DNA of 64,000 nucleotides from Alkalicoccus luteus (GCA_052061695.1 JBPZEY010000008.1); one strand, 5' to 3'. Counted from the stretch's first letter, positions 51,274 through 60,780 are shown. The notes: generated by a model from the letters alone, not told the origin. Program-made: numbers and translations.

Positions 51274-52128
51274 CTATTGATGCTCATGTAAAAAGGCCAG
51301 CAGCAGGCGGTCGGTAGTGCCGGCTTCTTTACCGAGCCAGATCAGATGCCCCCATGCATGCAGCTTTTCCAGTCTGGCATTCGGTATCATGGCTGCCGCG
51401 TGCTCTGCATGCGCAAACGGAACCGAGGCGTCGAACGGACTGTGCATGATCAGAACGGGGCAGGTAATCGCAGCGAGTGTGTCTGTTCCTGCTTCACGTG
51501 ACTGCTCAAGATCGATCATAAAGCCTTTTCCCGAGCGCTGCGAGGCCATCATTCGTGCAAATGTTTCCGCGTCGCCGGGGGCTATGCGTGAAGCTGCTTC
51601 TTGATAGGAGAGCGTGCTGAAGGAGGAAAACATCTGGCGAAAAAGCAGCTTTGGAAAACGACGGCTTATCAGCTGCAGCAGCTGCCACGTGAAGCGCTCC
51701 CGTTTCGGATGAAAGAGAACCTTCGCCGCTTTATAGGCAGGGTCTGCAGGGGTAAGCCATTCCTTGGTTACGGCAGATTGCAGCGTCAGCGAGGCAGCTT
51801 TTTCCGGATAAAGGGCGGCAAAGCGGATGCCTGCAGGACCTCCTGCCGAGGCAGCCAGCACATGAATTCGTTCCAATCCAAGGTGGGTAAGCAATCCTTC
51901 ATAAAGCGTACATGCAGCATCGAGATTGCGGACGGGAGACGTCACCCCGTAGCCGGGACGTGATGGAGCAATGATGGAAAATCCTTCCTCTAGCAGCGCC
52001 TCTGTCCCGATCGTCTCGAAGCAGCTGGCATGACCGCCGTGCAAAAACAGAACCAGCGGCCCTTCGCCACGCTGTGTATACTCGACGACCATCGCGTCCT
52101 TTTCGAACGTGCCATACCGCTGAATCAT
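51274..52128 (-). CDS. Alpha/beta hydrolase
   Basis: 284 residues. Oxyanion motif LFLHGGHASC, nucleophile elbow AASAGG (Ala in place of the first Gly), acid in MHSPFDASVPFAHAEHA and His in LHAWGHLIWLG. The ATG at 52128 follows GGAGGGAGC; the longer frame starts without a ribosome binding site. A lid domain lies between about residues 130 and 215. The substrate is unknown. Confidence 0.86.
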   Translation of the reverse strand: MIQRYGTFEKDAMVVEYTQRGEGPLVLFLHGGHASCFETIGTEALLEEGFSIIAPSRPGYGVTSPVRNLDAACTLYEGLLTHLGLERIHVLAASAGGPAGIRFAALYPEKAASLTLQSAVTKEWLTPADPAYKAAKVLFHPKRERFTWQLLQLISRRFPKLLFRQMFSSFSTLSYQEAASRIAPGDAETFARMMASQRSGKGFMIDLEQSREAGTDTLAAITCPVLIMHSPFDASVPFAHAEHAAAMIPNARLEKLHAWGHLIWLGKEAGTTDRLLLAFLHEHQ

Positions 52129-52226
52129 GTCTGCTCCCTCCAATCGGATCGTTACGATGATTGTAGCGCAAAGCTGCAGCAATTCCTATAAGAAAAGAGC
52201 CCGTCTGGAAGCAGACGGACTTTCAG

Positions 52227-53393
52227 CTAGGCAGAAGACGTGTTGCGCATGCTTTTCTTTGCCACTCTTACAGCTTGATGATGGTGAGCCGGCTTCTGCC
52301 TGCGAACGAACAGTGTGACGAGCATAAGCGGGAAAAATAAGACCGCGTAAGGAGCAAGCATCCGTGGATCATGGGGCTGCATCATCACAATCAGAAGCGA
52401 CAGAAGGAAGACGGCCGTTCCGTAAGATGCTGCGGATAGAAGCGCGATCGGCAGGAGGGTGATCGGTTTCACCCGTTCAAACCGGTAGCCGTAGAGAATG
52501 TGAAAGGCGCCGAACACAATCGTGGCACCAATTGTTCCGACGAGGCTGATGTCCCCGGCCATACTTCCCGGCTGCATCAGCACGTACCACTGATCAAGCA
52601 GCATCACCATCAGCAGCAGCGTAGTGGAGCCTATAAACAGGTGCGGCAGTCTCCATGGAAACGTGACATAGTGATGAGAATGTGTCTCCATCTCAGGCGT
52701 ATATTCCGGCAGATAGGCATGGTCCTCGCGACGCTGCCGGTTGATGTAGCTTATCACGCTGCCGTTAAACGTAAACGGTTCTTTGTAAAGGTCCGTTTGA
52801 ATCAGCTCGGCTGCATCAGGGTCGCGGTAAAGTTTGTTCACCGACTCATCTGTGCGGAAAAGAGACAGACCGGCGTGTTGGGCATCAGCCAGCCAGCTAT
52901 TGGCCGATTCATCGTCCCGAAACGAAATATCCATCCATCGTGTCTGTCCAGCTTCCTGGAAGACGACAAGTACAACCGGAATGTACGTATAGATCGTTTT
53001 ACTAGTGGAGCCCTGGCCAGTTGTATACGCCTGAAGCTGCGGTGCCAGCAGGACCGTTTCAATAGCAGAAAAGGGAATCTGGATGGCGTCAAGCGGCTCG
53101 CTGCTGCCGCTTTTTTCATGACTCATCCATATCTCCTGCTTTTCTTCATCGATGCCGTAGGCAATGAACTGATCGAGTTTCCGGATTTTATGAACCAGCA
53201 GGACGCTCGAGAGCATGAGGACAAGTCCTGTTCCACCTAGAACGATGAGGCCGGCAGCCGAACCTGTCTGGTAGGCTGCCCACACGATACCCGCACCGCC
53301 TAGAAAGAGAATGGCAGTAAGTACGTAATACATGGTGATAGCTCGTGTTGTTTCCTGCAGGTCATGCGTTTTTCCCTTCAGATTGCTACTCAT
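52227..53393 (-). CDS. Multi-helix membrane protein with PH-like domain, partner of the vWA lipoprotein
   Basis: About 388 residues. Two N-terminal membrane helices (~20-65) are followed by a soluble beta-rich segment (~80-230; IDEEKQEIWMSHEKSG to QTRWMDISFRDDESANSWLA) resembling bacterial PH-like YcxB/DUF304 folds, then five or so helices (~270-370) and a basic tail. The start codon overlaps the end of the vWA lipoprotein gene by eight bases, so the two are co-translated. No family can be named with confidence. Confidence 0.7.
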   Translation of the reverse strand: MSSNLKGKTHDLQETTRAITMYYVLTAILFLGGAGIVWAAYQTGSAAGLIVLGGTGLVLMLSSVLLVHKIRKLDQFIAYGIDEEKQEIWMSHEKSGSSEPLDAIQIPFSAIETVLLAPQLQAYTTGQGSTSKTIYTYIPVVLVVFQEAGQTRWMDISFRDDESANSWLADAQHAGLSLFRTDESVNKLYRDPDAAELIQTDLYKEPFTFNGSVISYINRQRREDHAYLPEYTPEMETHSHHYVTFPWRLPHLFIGSTTLLLMVMLLDQWYVLMQPGSMAGDISLVGTIGATIVFGAFHILYGYRFERVKPITLLPIALLSAASYGTAVFLLSLLIVMMQPHDPRMLAPYAVLFFPLMLVTLFVRRQKPAHHHQAVRVAKKSMRNTSSA

Positions 53394-54774
53394 TGTCATC
53401 CCCCTGGATAATATCCTGGCGTTCGTTGATGCCTTCTTCTGTGATATCCTGGCGGTTTTGAATGCCTTCATCGACTGCCTGCTGGCGGAATTGAATCATG
53501 GACTCCGTGATATAAGAGCGGATGGCGATACCCCGGTCTGTTACAGAAGAGCGAAGAGGAATGCCGGAATAATCGTCGTTCTGTTCCTCCAGCGCCCGGC
53601 TCAGGTCGGTTAATCGATCTTGTTCGGCCCTGCTCAAATCCGTAATCGTCTCCTGCAGCTCCCGGGAGCGGTCGAGATAGTCGCTTTGCTGCTCGCGGCT
53701 GACGTCTGTATTCTCTGCCTGCCACTCCCGCCAGGCGCTGATCAGCTCGCTTTGTTCCTCGCGAAGCGTCTGGCGCAGCGTTTCTGCATCGTCTGCCTGC
53801 ATATAGTCACCGCCGCCGGCAGAGGCAATGTCCATAAGAGCCTGGTGCTCATCATCCTCTACGTCAAACCCGATGATGTGAACGACCGCATTAATGCCGC
53901 TCTCGTTCAGATCAGCTGCTGCCTGAACGGGATCACCGCCGCACGTTTCCTCTCCGTCACTGACAATATAGACGACAACCTCGTCCCCGTCTTCTGCATA
54001 TGCCAGCAGATCGTCTCCAGCAGCTTCAATCGACGCTGCAATCGGCGTATAGCCGGTCGGTTCGAATGAATCAAGCACCTCTGTAAATGCTGCTTCCTCA
54101 TAAGGAGCTAACGGATAAAGCTCTTCCGTGCCTGCACACGACTCCTCCTGATCGACAGCCAGATTGCTTCCCTGATGTCCGTATACGCGCAGCGATATGT
54201 TTGCGTGCTCCGGCAGTTCAGCCGCAAATTCATGCACGGCTTCTTTCGCCGCATCCATCTTTATCTCATCCCCGACAGACTGAGCCATGCTTCCGCTTGC
54301 ATCAAATAAAACCTGAACATGAAGCCCCTGTACATCCTCTTCGGAGCTGCTTGTATCGCCGGGACGTACCGTAAGCTCCTCGTAGTCGATTTCGAGCGCC
54401 AGTGCTTCTTCGATGTAGTTCCGGTAATCAAACGCTGTCAGATCAAGCACTTGCAGAAAGAGTTCGTCATCGCTCGTGCCGGACTCGATCGAATCAGAGA
54501 GTACCGTCATCACTTCATCTTCATCGTAGTCGTCCTCACTATAGGATCCTGGCGCTGCCTGCATCCATTCCTGCGGTTCACTGCCAAACCGATCCAAATC
54601 TCCAAACGAATAAGAGGTCGAGTCATCATCCGTTTCTTCTGCCTTCTCTTCCTCTTCAATTGAGTCGTTCTGTGTCTCGGGCTCCTGCACTTCCGTTTCC
54701 TGCTCATGTTCAGCGCTGCCGGAGCAGCCTGCAAGCAGCAGGAGAACAGCAACTGTTACGCCTGATGGTCTCAT
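53386..54774 (-). CDS. Lipoprotein with von Willebrand factor A domain and 11-residue repeats
   Basis: 462 residues. The lipobox LLLLAGC places the anchor Cys at residue ~17; an acidic linker (~20-75) follows. The vWA domain (~150-330) has the metal-binding MIDAS start VLFDASGSMAQSV and later IVSDGEETCGGDP. The C-terminal part contains two runs of four 11-residue repeats (357-400, 411-454). vWA lipoproteins (compare YwmC/YwmD) bind partners outside the membrane. It is transcribed with the membrane protein that follows, and both are probably one envelope complex. Confidence 0.85.
   Translation of the reverse strand: MRPSGVTVAVLLLLAGCSGSAEHEQETEVQEPETQNDSIEEEEKAEETDDDSTSYSFGDLDRFGSEPQEWMQAAPGSYSEDDYDEDEVMTVLSDSIESGTSDDELFLQVLDLTAFDYRNYIEEALALEIDYEELTVRPGDTSSSEEDVQGLHVQVLFDASGSMAQSVGDEIKMDAAKEAVHEFAAELPEHANISLRVYGHQGSNLAVDQEESCAGTEELYPLAPYEEAAFTEVLDSFEPTGYTPIAASIEAAGDDLLAYAEDGDEVVVYIVSDGEETCGGDPVQAAADLNESGINAVVHIIGFDVEDDEHQALMDIASAGGGDYMQADDAETLRQTLREEQSELISAWREWQAENTDVSREQQSDYLDRSRELQETITDLSRAEQDRLTDLSRALEEQNDDYSGIPLRSSVTDRGIAIRSYITESMIQFRQQAVDEGIQNRQDITEEGINERQDIIQGDDNE
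53413..53706 (-). repeat. Coding 33-bp repeats for two hendecad arrays
   Basis: Array 1 encodes DVSREQQSDYL, DRSRELQETIT, DLSRAEQDRLT and DLSRALEEQND. Array 2 encodes VTDRGIAIRSY, ITESMIQFRQQ, AVDEGIQNRQD and ITEEGINERQD. They are separated by ten residues (DYSGIPLRSS). An 11-residue period fits a right-handed coiled coil. Confidence 0.8.
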
Positions 54775-54929
54775 ATTTCCTTACCTCCGCCTGTGAATTC
54801 ATACATCAGGGTACCAGAGCGAGGCGAAATTGTCCGGAATTTACACGTTTTTCCTGCTTTAGTCCAGTAAAATTTGACATTTTAACTGGGAAGTAATTCG
54901 TTTGTTGTAGACGAAAAGATAGTAAACGG

Positions 54930-55454
54930 TTAGGTGCGCAGCTGATAAATATGGTGGACGAAGGCGGTTTTCTCTTCCGTATAGGCAGGAATACTGGTCG
55001 GATGAGCGGCAGCTGCCCGTTTTTTCAGAGCGGCGTATGCACTGTGTTCAGCAGAGTGTGTGTTCATATAATTCCGGAAAAATAGCAGGTTGTTCCACAG
55101 CTCGCCGTTGTACGTCATCAGATGGAGAATGTGAGTCTTCGTTTCATAAGAATCGTCCGTAAACGCTGCAAATACGATTTCCTCCTGCTTTTGAACGCGC
55201 AGGCGCAGAAATCCGCACTGCTTTAAGCGGCAGAATAAATCGTTGTGATCTGCGTCTAACTGATCCACACCGATAGCAAGGTCGATGATGGGCTTTGCGG
55301 GCATGTCAGCTATTGCCGTGCTGCCAATATGAGCAAAACGGTTCTCAGGAATGTCAGTTACTGCAGAAAGCTCCTTTATCCGTTCGTCTGCCCTCTGGCT
55401 CCACTGCGGATCGTACGGTACAAGCCTTACATCATTACGTTTTAGTCCAAGCAT
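54930..55454 (-). CDS. GrpB/UPF0157 family protein
   Basis: 174 residues with the nucleotidyltransferase-like core VRLVPYDPQWSQRADERIKE, HIGSTAIADMPAKPIIDLAI and LRVQKQEEIVFA. Similar domains occur alone or fused to CoaE; the activity is not established. The ATG at 55454 follows GGAGGGAG; the longer frame is not needed. Divergent from the acetyltransferase gene. Confidence 0.88.
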   Translation of the reverse strand: MLGLKRNDVRLVPYDPQWSQRADERIKELSAVTDIPENRFAHIGSTAIADMPAKPIIDLAIGVDQLDADHNDLFCRLKQCGFLRLRVQKQEEIVFAAFTDDSYETKTHILHLMTYNGELWNNLLFFRNYMNTHSAEHSAYAALKKRAAAAHPTSIPAYTEEKTAFVHHIYQLRT

Positions 55455-55565
55455 ATTCTCCCTCCTTCTCTCAGTATCAGTGTGAAGAAAGAAGGGGAAA
55501 AGAAACAGTCTGGTTTTATATTCCATAAAAGGATATAATAGTTGTGGAGAAAGAGGGGTATGACC

Positions 55566-56105
55566 ATGGAGCAACCGCCAGAATTACGAGGAGAACGAGT
55601 GCTGCTCAGGCAGCCGGCAGAGCAGGATCATACGGACTATATGCGAGTCGACTTTGATCCGGAAATGCTGCACATGTATGGAGAAGACCGGCATCGGCGC
55701 CTTTTAAAAACAGAAGCGGATGCGGCAGCTTTTCTGGAAGCAATCAGCCGCCATCCCCATGAATGGTGTGTCGAATATGAAGGCCGTCTGATCGGACAGG
55801 CGAGACTTACCGTCCGCTGGGAAGACGAAAAAGCCAGATTTGCGATCGGTCTGTTCGACCCGTCCGTCTGGGGGCAGGGTCTCGGCACAGAAATTACGAA
55901 GCTCGTACTCGGCTATGCCTTTGAAACGCTTCGGCTTCACCGGGTGGAACTGAAGGTGCTCGCGTATAATACTCGTGCGATCCGCTGCTATGAAAAGAGC
56001 GGCTTTATTAAAGAAGGGATCGAGCGCGAGGGAGCGCTGGTAGAGGGAACGTTTCACGATGATATTCGCATGAGTATCCTCCGTAAAGAGTTTGAAGATC
56101 GGTAA
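55566..56105 (+). CDS. GNAT-family N-acetyltransferase (RimJ/RimL type)
   Basis: 179 residues. The acetyl-CoA motif A is visible in WGQGLGTEITKLVLGYAFET, followed by LHRVELKVLAYNTRAIRCYE and KSGFIKEGIEREG. The substrate may be a protein N-terminus, an antibiotic or a small amine; sequence alone cannot decide. The ATG at 55566 is seven bases from GAGGGG. It ends against a terminator shared with catalase. Confidence 0.88.
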   Translation: MEQPPELRGERVLLRQPAEQDHTDYMRVDFDPEMLHMYGEDRHRRLLKTEADAAAFLEAISRHPHEWCVEYEGRLIGQARLTVRWEDEKARFAIGLFDPSVWGQGLGTEITKLVLGYAFETLRLHRVELKVLAYNTRAIRCYEKSGFIKEGIEREGALVEGTFHDDIRMSILRKEFEDR

Positions 56106-56136
56106 AACCAGTAACGATGAATCCGTTTTTTACACG

Positions 56137-56175
56137 AAAAAGAGGTGCCGGCCGCTATGGCTTGGCACCTCTTTT
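56137..56175. terminator. Bidirectional terminator between acetyltransferase and catalase genes
   Basis: AAAAAGAGGTGCC (56137-56149) pairs with GGCACCTCTTTT (56164-56175); T runs lie on both strands. Confidence 0.9.
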
Positions 56176-56207
56176 GATCATAAGAGATCTTGCAGAGCTA
56201 CGGTTAT

Positions 56208-57650
56208 TTACCGGTAGGCGCTGATGTCGACAGACAAATTCTCTGCGAGCTTTTCCCCTAATGCAGGACAGCCGCGGTAGAAGTTGCAGATTTGCAGTAA
56301 TTGTGTGTCTTCCCGTACGTCCTGCAGCGCATTCGTCAGGTTGGAGACGAGCGCTTCTTTGTCAGCATCGGAATAGTGATCCCACACCTGCTGCGGCTGC
56401 AGAAAATCGGCTTTTTTGTCGATTGGAATCCTGCCTGCCGGACCGGAAACAGGAGCGACGTGGTCGATTTGGGAACGGTCCTCTTTAGGTGTCTCTTCAT
56501 ACCGGTTAGGCTCGTAGTTCACCGGGTCTGTCGGCTGATTTACCGGCATGAAACCGTCGCGCTGATAGTGATTTACTTTCGCAAACGGACAGTTAACAGG
56601 CAGCTGCAGGTAGTTCGGGCCGATCCGGTACCGCTGTGTGTCTGAGTACGAAAACAGTCGTCCTTGCAGCATTTTGTCTTCAGAAGGCTCAATGCCGGGA
56701 ACAAGAACGCCGGGATTGAAGCCGACTGATTCTGTTTCAGCGAAATAGTTGTCCACGTTTTTATTTAGTTCCAACGTACCGACGTGATGATATGGAAAAT
56801 CCGATTCGAACCAGTCTTTCGTAGCATCCAGCGGATTAAACTCGTAGTCATCAACGTTTTCAGGATCCAGAAACTGCACATAGAGGTCCCACTGAGGGAA
56901 GTCGCCGCGTTCAATCGCCTCATATGCATCCATGGTGGCATGATTAAAATCCTCTGCCTGAATCTCGGATGCTTCCGATTCGGATAAATTTTCAATTCCG
57001 AGCTTCGGTACCCAGCGCAGCTTCACGTAGACATATTCGTCGTGTTCGTTCACCCATTTAAAGGCATGGACGCTTGAGCCGCGCATATGCCGGTAGCTTC
57101 TGGGAATCCCTTCGTCCGAAAACAAGTGCATGAGCATGTTCGTCGATTCCGGCGTCAGGGACATGAAGTCAAAGAAGCGGTCCGGATCCTGAATGTTCGT
57201 ACGCGGGTCAGGCTTCAGGGAGTGAATCACATCAGGGAATTTCATGGCGTCGCGGATGAAGAAAACAGGAAGGTTGTTGCCGACGAAGTCGTAGTTTCCT
57301 TCTTCCGTGTAAAATTTAACTGAAAATCCTCGTGGATCTCGGAGCGTTTCCGGCGAATGGTTACCGTGAATCACGGTGGAGAAGCGTGCAAAGACCGGTG
57401 TTTCCGTGCCTTCTTCCTGCAGAAAATGAGCCTTTGTATAAGGTTTCATGCTCGCAGCTGTGCGAAATGTTCCGTGTGCACCAAACCCGCGCGCGTGAAC
57501 GACGCGCTCCGGAACACGCTCCCGGTCAAAGTGCGCCATTTTTTCGATCAGCTGATAATCCTCTAATAACGTCGGGGCGTTTTCGCCGGCCGTGCGGGAG
57601 TTTTGATTATCCCGAATCGGTACACCTTGCCCAGTCGTCAACTTCTTCAT
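56208..57650 (-). CDS. katA: Monofunctional haem catalase
   Basis: A 480-residue small-subunit catalase that breaks down hydrogen peroxide. Distal His is in VVHARGFGAHGTF, Asn in NNLPVFFIRDAMKFPDVIHS, and the proximal Tyr in RLFSYSDTQRYRIGPNYLQL. NADPH-type binding residues fit the clade 3 pattern. The ATG at 57650 follows GGGGAGAG. No perfect PerR box was found at its promoter; an imperfect TAATCA-N5-TGATTA palindrome lies upstream. It is paired with katG, which ends 384 bases upstream of its start. Confidence 0.94.
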   Translation of the reverse strand: MKKLTTGQGVPIRDNQNSRTAGENAPTLLEDYQLIEKMAHFDRERVPERVVHARGFGAHGTFRTAASMKPYTKAHFLQEEGTETPVFARFSTVIHGNHSPETLRDPRGFSVKFYTEEGNYDFVGNNLPVFFIRDAMKFPDVIHSLKPDPRTNIQDPDRFFDFMSLTPESTNMLMHLFSDEGIPRSYRHMRGSSVHAFKWVNEHDEYVYVKLRWVPKLGIENLSESEASEIQAEDFNHATMDAYEAIERGDFPQWDLYVQFLDPENVDDYEFNPLDATKDWFESDFPYHHVGTLELNKNVDNYFAETESVGFNPGVLVPGIEPSEDKMLQGRLFSYSDTQRYRIGPNYLQLPVNCPFAKVNHYQRDGFMPVNQPTDPVNYEPNRYEETPKEDRSQIDHVAPVSGPAGRIPIDKKADFLQPQQVWDHYSDADKEALVSNLTNALQDVREDTQLLQICNFYRGCPALGEKLAENLSVDISAYR

Positions 57651-57984
57651 GCACAACACTCTCCCCAGCAAATTAGTTGCCAGCAGTCATCCAGGCGCTT
57701 GCGAATACCGCAGCACTCATAACCCATTGCGGTGTCTGGAACCGACATTTTCAGAACAGCCGCGGAAAAAAAGCCCGGCCGGAGGTTCTGTTTACCTGTT
57801 CCAATTGAACGATTAATCAAAGAATGATTATGTACAGCTTCACAACGCAAGCGATCGGATTCGTCTGGCTTGTCAAAAGAACGCACGTTCTACATTTTCC
57901 CTGAGAAACGAAGGCATAAACGACAATCAGCCTAATCCGTGAAAAAAGATCCAGGAAAGAAGCAATGGCGGGAAATCAAACAGA
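57651..57984 (-). other. Non-coding catalase upstream region
   Basis: About 330 bases with no supported gene. It must hold the catalase promoter and contains the TAATCA/TGATTA palindrome at 57814-57830. Confidence 0.5.
57814..57830 (-). promoter_or_regulatory. Palindrome upstream of catalase
   Basis: TAATCA (57814-57819) and TGATTA (57825-57830) are perfect inverted arms with a five-base centre, about 165 bases before the catalase start. The spacing differs from a classical 7-1-7 PerR box, so the regulator is uncertain. Confidence 0.4.
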
Positions 57985-58018
57985 AAAACCGCCTGCCGGA
58001 ATGAATCCGGACAGGCGG
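57985..58018 (-). terminator. Terminator of katG
   Basis: CCGCCTG (57989-57995) pairs with CAGGCGG (58012-58018), with an inner CCGGA/TCCGG stem; on the minus strand TTTTTC follows. Confidence 0.9.
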
Positions 58019-58033
58019 CTGACATACAGCTGT

Positions 58034-60235
58034 TTATTTTTTGACGTCGAAACGGTCAGCGTCCATGATCTTCACCCATGCGTTGATGAAGTCGTTCACG
58101 AACTTCTCTTTGTTGTCATCCTGTGCGTAAACTTCAGATACGGCACGGAGAACGGAGTTGGAACCGAATACGAGATCGACGCGTGTTGCCGTGCGAACGA
58201 CGTTGCCGTTCTGACGGTCACGTGCTTCATATACACCATTATCGGCAGGAGCCCACTCAACGCCCATGTCCAGCAGATTCACGAAGAAATCGTTCGTCAG
58301 CTGGCCAGGACGGCTTGTGAAGACCCCGTGCTTTGTTCCGCCGTGGTTTGCACCCAGTGCACGCATACCGCCGACAAGAACGGTCATTTCCGGTGCAGTC
58401 AGGTTCAGGAGCTGTGCTTTATCAACCATGAGCTCTTCCGGGCTGACAGCGAACTCCTTGAGCTGGTAGTTACGGAATGCATCTGCAACCGGCTCCAGTA
58501 CTTCAAAGCTCTCCTCATCGGTCTGCTCTTGTGTCGCGTCACCGCGGCCTGGAGTAAATGGCACCGTTACATCAAAGCCGGCATCCTTCGCAGCTTTTTC
58601 AATCGCCGCGTTACCGCCGAGAACGATCAGATCAGCAAGGCTGACGTTGATGCTTGTTTCGTTCTTAATGCCCTCAAGCACATCGAGTGCTTTCGCAAGC
58701 TGTTCCGGCTCGTTTGCCGCCCAGTCTTTTTGAGGGGACAGGCGGACGCGGGCGCCATTGGCACCTCCGCGCATATCGGAAATACGGAAAGTGCTTGCAG
58801 AAGCCCAGGCAGTTTTCACGAGCTCGTCTACAGATAGACCGGAGTCAAGGATCTTGCTTTTCAGCTCGTCGATTTCTGCATCCGTCAGATCATAGTTGCC
58901 GCGAGGTACCGGATCCTGCCAGATAAAGTCTTCTTCCGGCACTTCCGGTCCGAGGTAGCGGTCTTTAGGACCCATGTCACGGTGAAGCAGCTTAAACCAT
59001 GCAGATGCGAAGGCGTCAGCAAACTCGTCTGGATTCTTGTGGAAACGACGGGAAATCTTCTCGTAGTCCGGATCCATACGCATTGCCATGTCGGCCGTCG
59101 TCATCATGATCGTGCGCTTCTTAGAGGAATCTTCCGCGTCAGGCGCATGGTCCTCCTCCTTCAGCTCTTTCGGCTCCCACTGGTAGGCGCCGGCCGGGCT
59201 CTTCGTAAGCTCCCACTCATAGCCGAAGAGAACGTCAAAGTAAGACATATCCCACTTCGTTGGTGTCGGAGTCCAGGCACCTTCGATTCCGCTTGTAATC
59301 GTGTAGGCACCGTTGCCTGTTTCGTGGCTGCTCTTCCAGCCAAAGCCCATGGATTCTACCGGAGCAGCTTCCGGAGCATCCTCAACAGATTCAGCCGGAC
59401 CAGCGCCGTGGGCCTTACCAAACGTGTGGCCACCGGCAGTGAGTGCTACTGTTTCTTCATCGTTCATTCCCATACGCTTAAACGTTTCACGGATGTCTCG
59501 TCCGCTTCCGAGTGGATCCGGCTCGCCGTTAGGTCCTTCCGGATTCACGTAAATGAGACCCATCTGCACGGCAGCAAGCGGGTTTTCCAGCTCGCGTTCG
59601 CCTGAATAGCGCTCATCGCCAAGCCACTCTGTTTCAGGACCCCAGTTCACGTCTTCTTCCGGGTGCCAGATGTCAGGACGTCCAGCGCCGAAGCCAAGCG
59701 TTTTACCGCCCATGGATTCAATCGCAACGTTTCCGGCAAGAACGAGCAGGTCAGCCCAGGAGATTTTGTTTCCGTACTTCTGCTTAATTGGCCAAAGCAG
59801 ACGACGGGCCTTATCGAGGTTACCGTTGTCCGGCCAGCTGTTCAGCGGTGCGAAACGCTGGGAGCCGCTTCCGCCGCCTCCGCGTCCGTCGCCTGTACGG
59901 TAAGTACCGGCTGCATGCCAGGACATGCGGATAAAGAACGGGCCGTAGTGACCGTAGTCTGCAGGCCACCAGTCCTGACTGTCCGTCATAAGCTTGTGAA
60001 GGTCTTCCTTCATTGCTTTATAGTCGAGCTTCTGGAACTCTTCTGTGTAATCGAAGTCTTCGCCAAGAGGGTTGGTCTTCGTATCGTGCTGTGCAAGAAT
60101 ATCGAGGTTCAGCAGGTTCGGCCACCAGTCTTTGTTCTTCGTGCCGCCTGTCGGACTGCTTGTCGGAATACTTGCCGTCAAGCTCTGACCAGTAACCGGG
60201 CACTTGTCCATGTTTTCGTTGTTATCCATGTTCAT
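58034..60235 (-). CDS. katG: Bifunctional catalase-peroxidase KatG
   Basis: 733 residues in two peroxidase-like domains. The active N-terminal domain has distal Arg-Trp-His in FIRMSWHAAGTYRTGDGRGG, proximal His in ALTAGGHTFGKAHGAG and the Tyr of the Met-Tyr-Trp crosslink in MGLIYVNPEGPNG. The C-terminal domain (~430-733) is the inactive duplicate. It removes peroxide and oxidises organic donors. The ATG at 60235 follows AAAGGGG; a second ATG lies two codons on. A PerR-like box upstream points to peroxide induction. Confidence 0.95.
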   Translation of the reverse strand: MNMDNNENMDKCPVTGQSLTASIPTSSPTGGTKNKDWWPNLLNLDILAQHDTKTNPLGEDFDYTEEFQKLDYKAMKEDLHKLMTDSQDWWPADYGHYGPFFIRMSWHAAGTYRTGDGRGGGGSGSQRFAPLNSWPDNGNLDKARRLLWPIKQKYGNKISWADLLVLAGNVAIESMGGKTLGFGAGRPDIWHPEEDVNWGPETEWLGDERYSGERELENPLAAVQMGLIYVNPEGPNGEPDPLGSGRDIRETFKRMGMNDEETVALTAGGHTFGKAHGAGPAESVEDAPEAAPVESMGFGWKSSHETGNGAYTITSGIEGAWTPTPTKWDMSYFDVLFGYEWELTKSPAGAYQWEPKELKEEDHAPDAEDSSKKRTIMMTTADMAMRMDPDYEKISRRFHKNPDEFADAFASAWFKLLHRDMGPKDRYLGPEVPEEDFIWQDPVPRGNYDLTDAEIDELKSKILDSGLSVDELVKTAWASASTFRISDMRGGANGARVRLSPQKDWAANEPEQLAKALDVLEGIKNETSINVSLADLIVLGGNAAIEKAAKDAGFDVTVPFTPGRGDATQEQTDEESFEVLEPVADAFRNYQLKEFAVSPEELMVDKAQLLNLTAPEMTVLVGGMRALGANHGGTKHGVFTSRPGQLTNDFFVNLLDMGVEWAPADNGVYEARDRQNGNVVRTATRVDLVFGSNSVLRAVSEVYAQDDNKEKFVNDFINAWVKIMDADRFDVKK

Positions 60236-60326
60236 AACTACCCCTTTCCATTTTTTGAAAAGATTCAGAGAGCGATTGTTCCTTCGCACATAAAAAAGTG
60301 AGAAAGATACAATATTCATTCTCAGA

Positions 60327-60348
60327 TTATAATTATAATAAATTATAA
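60327..60348 (-). promoter_or_regulatory. Candidate PerR box(es) before katG
   Basis: TTATAATTATAATAA (60327-60341) matches the PerR consensus TTATAATnATTATAA at 12 of 14 fixed positions. It overlaps TTATAAT-AA-ATTATAA (60333-60348), a perfect palindrome with a two-base centre. The site is about 95 bases before the katG start. Confidence 0.7.
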
Positions 60349-60471
60349 GCAAAATAAAAAGCGAAACGCTGAAAAATAGTGCATTTAGTTGATTTATCAC
60401 GAAGGAGAATCGGTGAGATAAAAGGTTTTCGACAGGGAAAAAGAAGGATTCTCAACGGGTACAGCTGATTC

Positions 60472-60780
60472 TCAGGCAGCGATCTGCCAAAAGAAACGAA
60501 CCACAATAAAAAGGATCAGCAGTCCGCCTGCGCTGAAGAACACGGCCCGGCCGATTTTCTGCTTCCGGGTCGGATTTTGGGGACGCTTTTTAGTAAGCAG
60601 CTTTGGAAAAAAGAGTGCGGTGATGAGCGGCGCGGCAAACAAGCCGGTTGTGATGCCAATCATAATCGGCCAGTCTGGTAAACCTGCTTCCAGCAAAAAG
60701 AGCGTTGCAATAGCTACAAGCGTCATAACTAGCGGACGAAGCAGGAATATGTTCCATTTTTCCGTACGGCTGAGTTCCAT
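60472..60780 (-). CDS. Small three-helix membrane protein of unknown function
   Basis: 102 residues with hydrophobic helices at about 15-35, 38-58 and 80-99 and a basic loop (KLLTKKRPQNPTRKQKIGRA) between the second and third. The family is not recognised. The ribosome binding site is weak (GGGGTG). Codon use matches the neighbours. It lies between ytvA and katG and has no visible partner. Confidence 0.65.
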   Translation of the reverse strand: MELSRTEKWNIFLLRPLVMTLVAIATLFLLEAGLPDWPIMIGITTGLFAAPLITALFFPKLLTKKRPQNPTRKQKIGRAVFFSAGGLLILFIVVRFFWQIAA

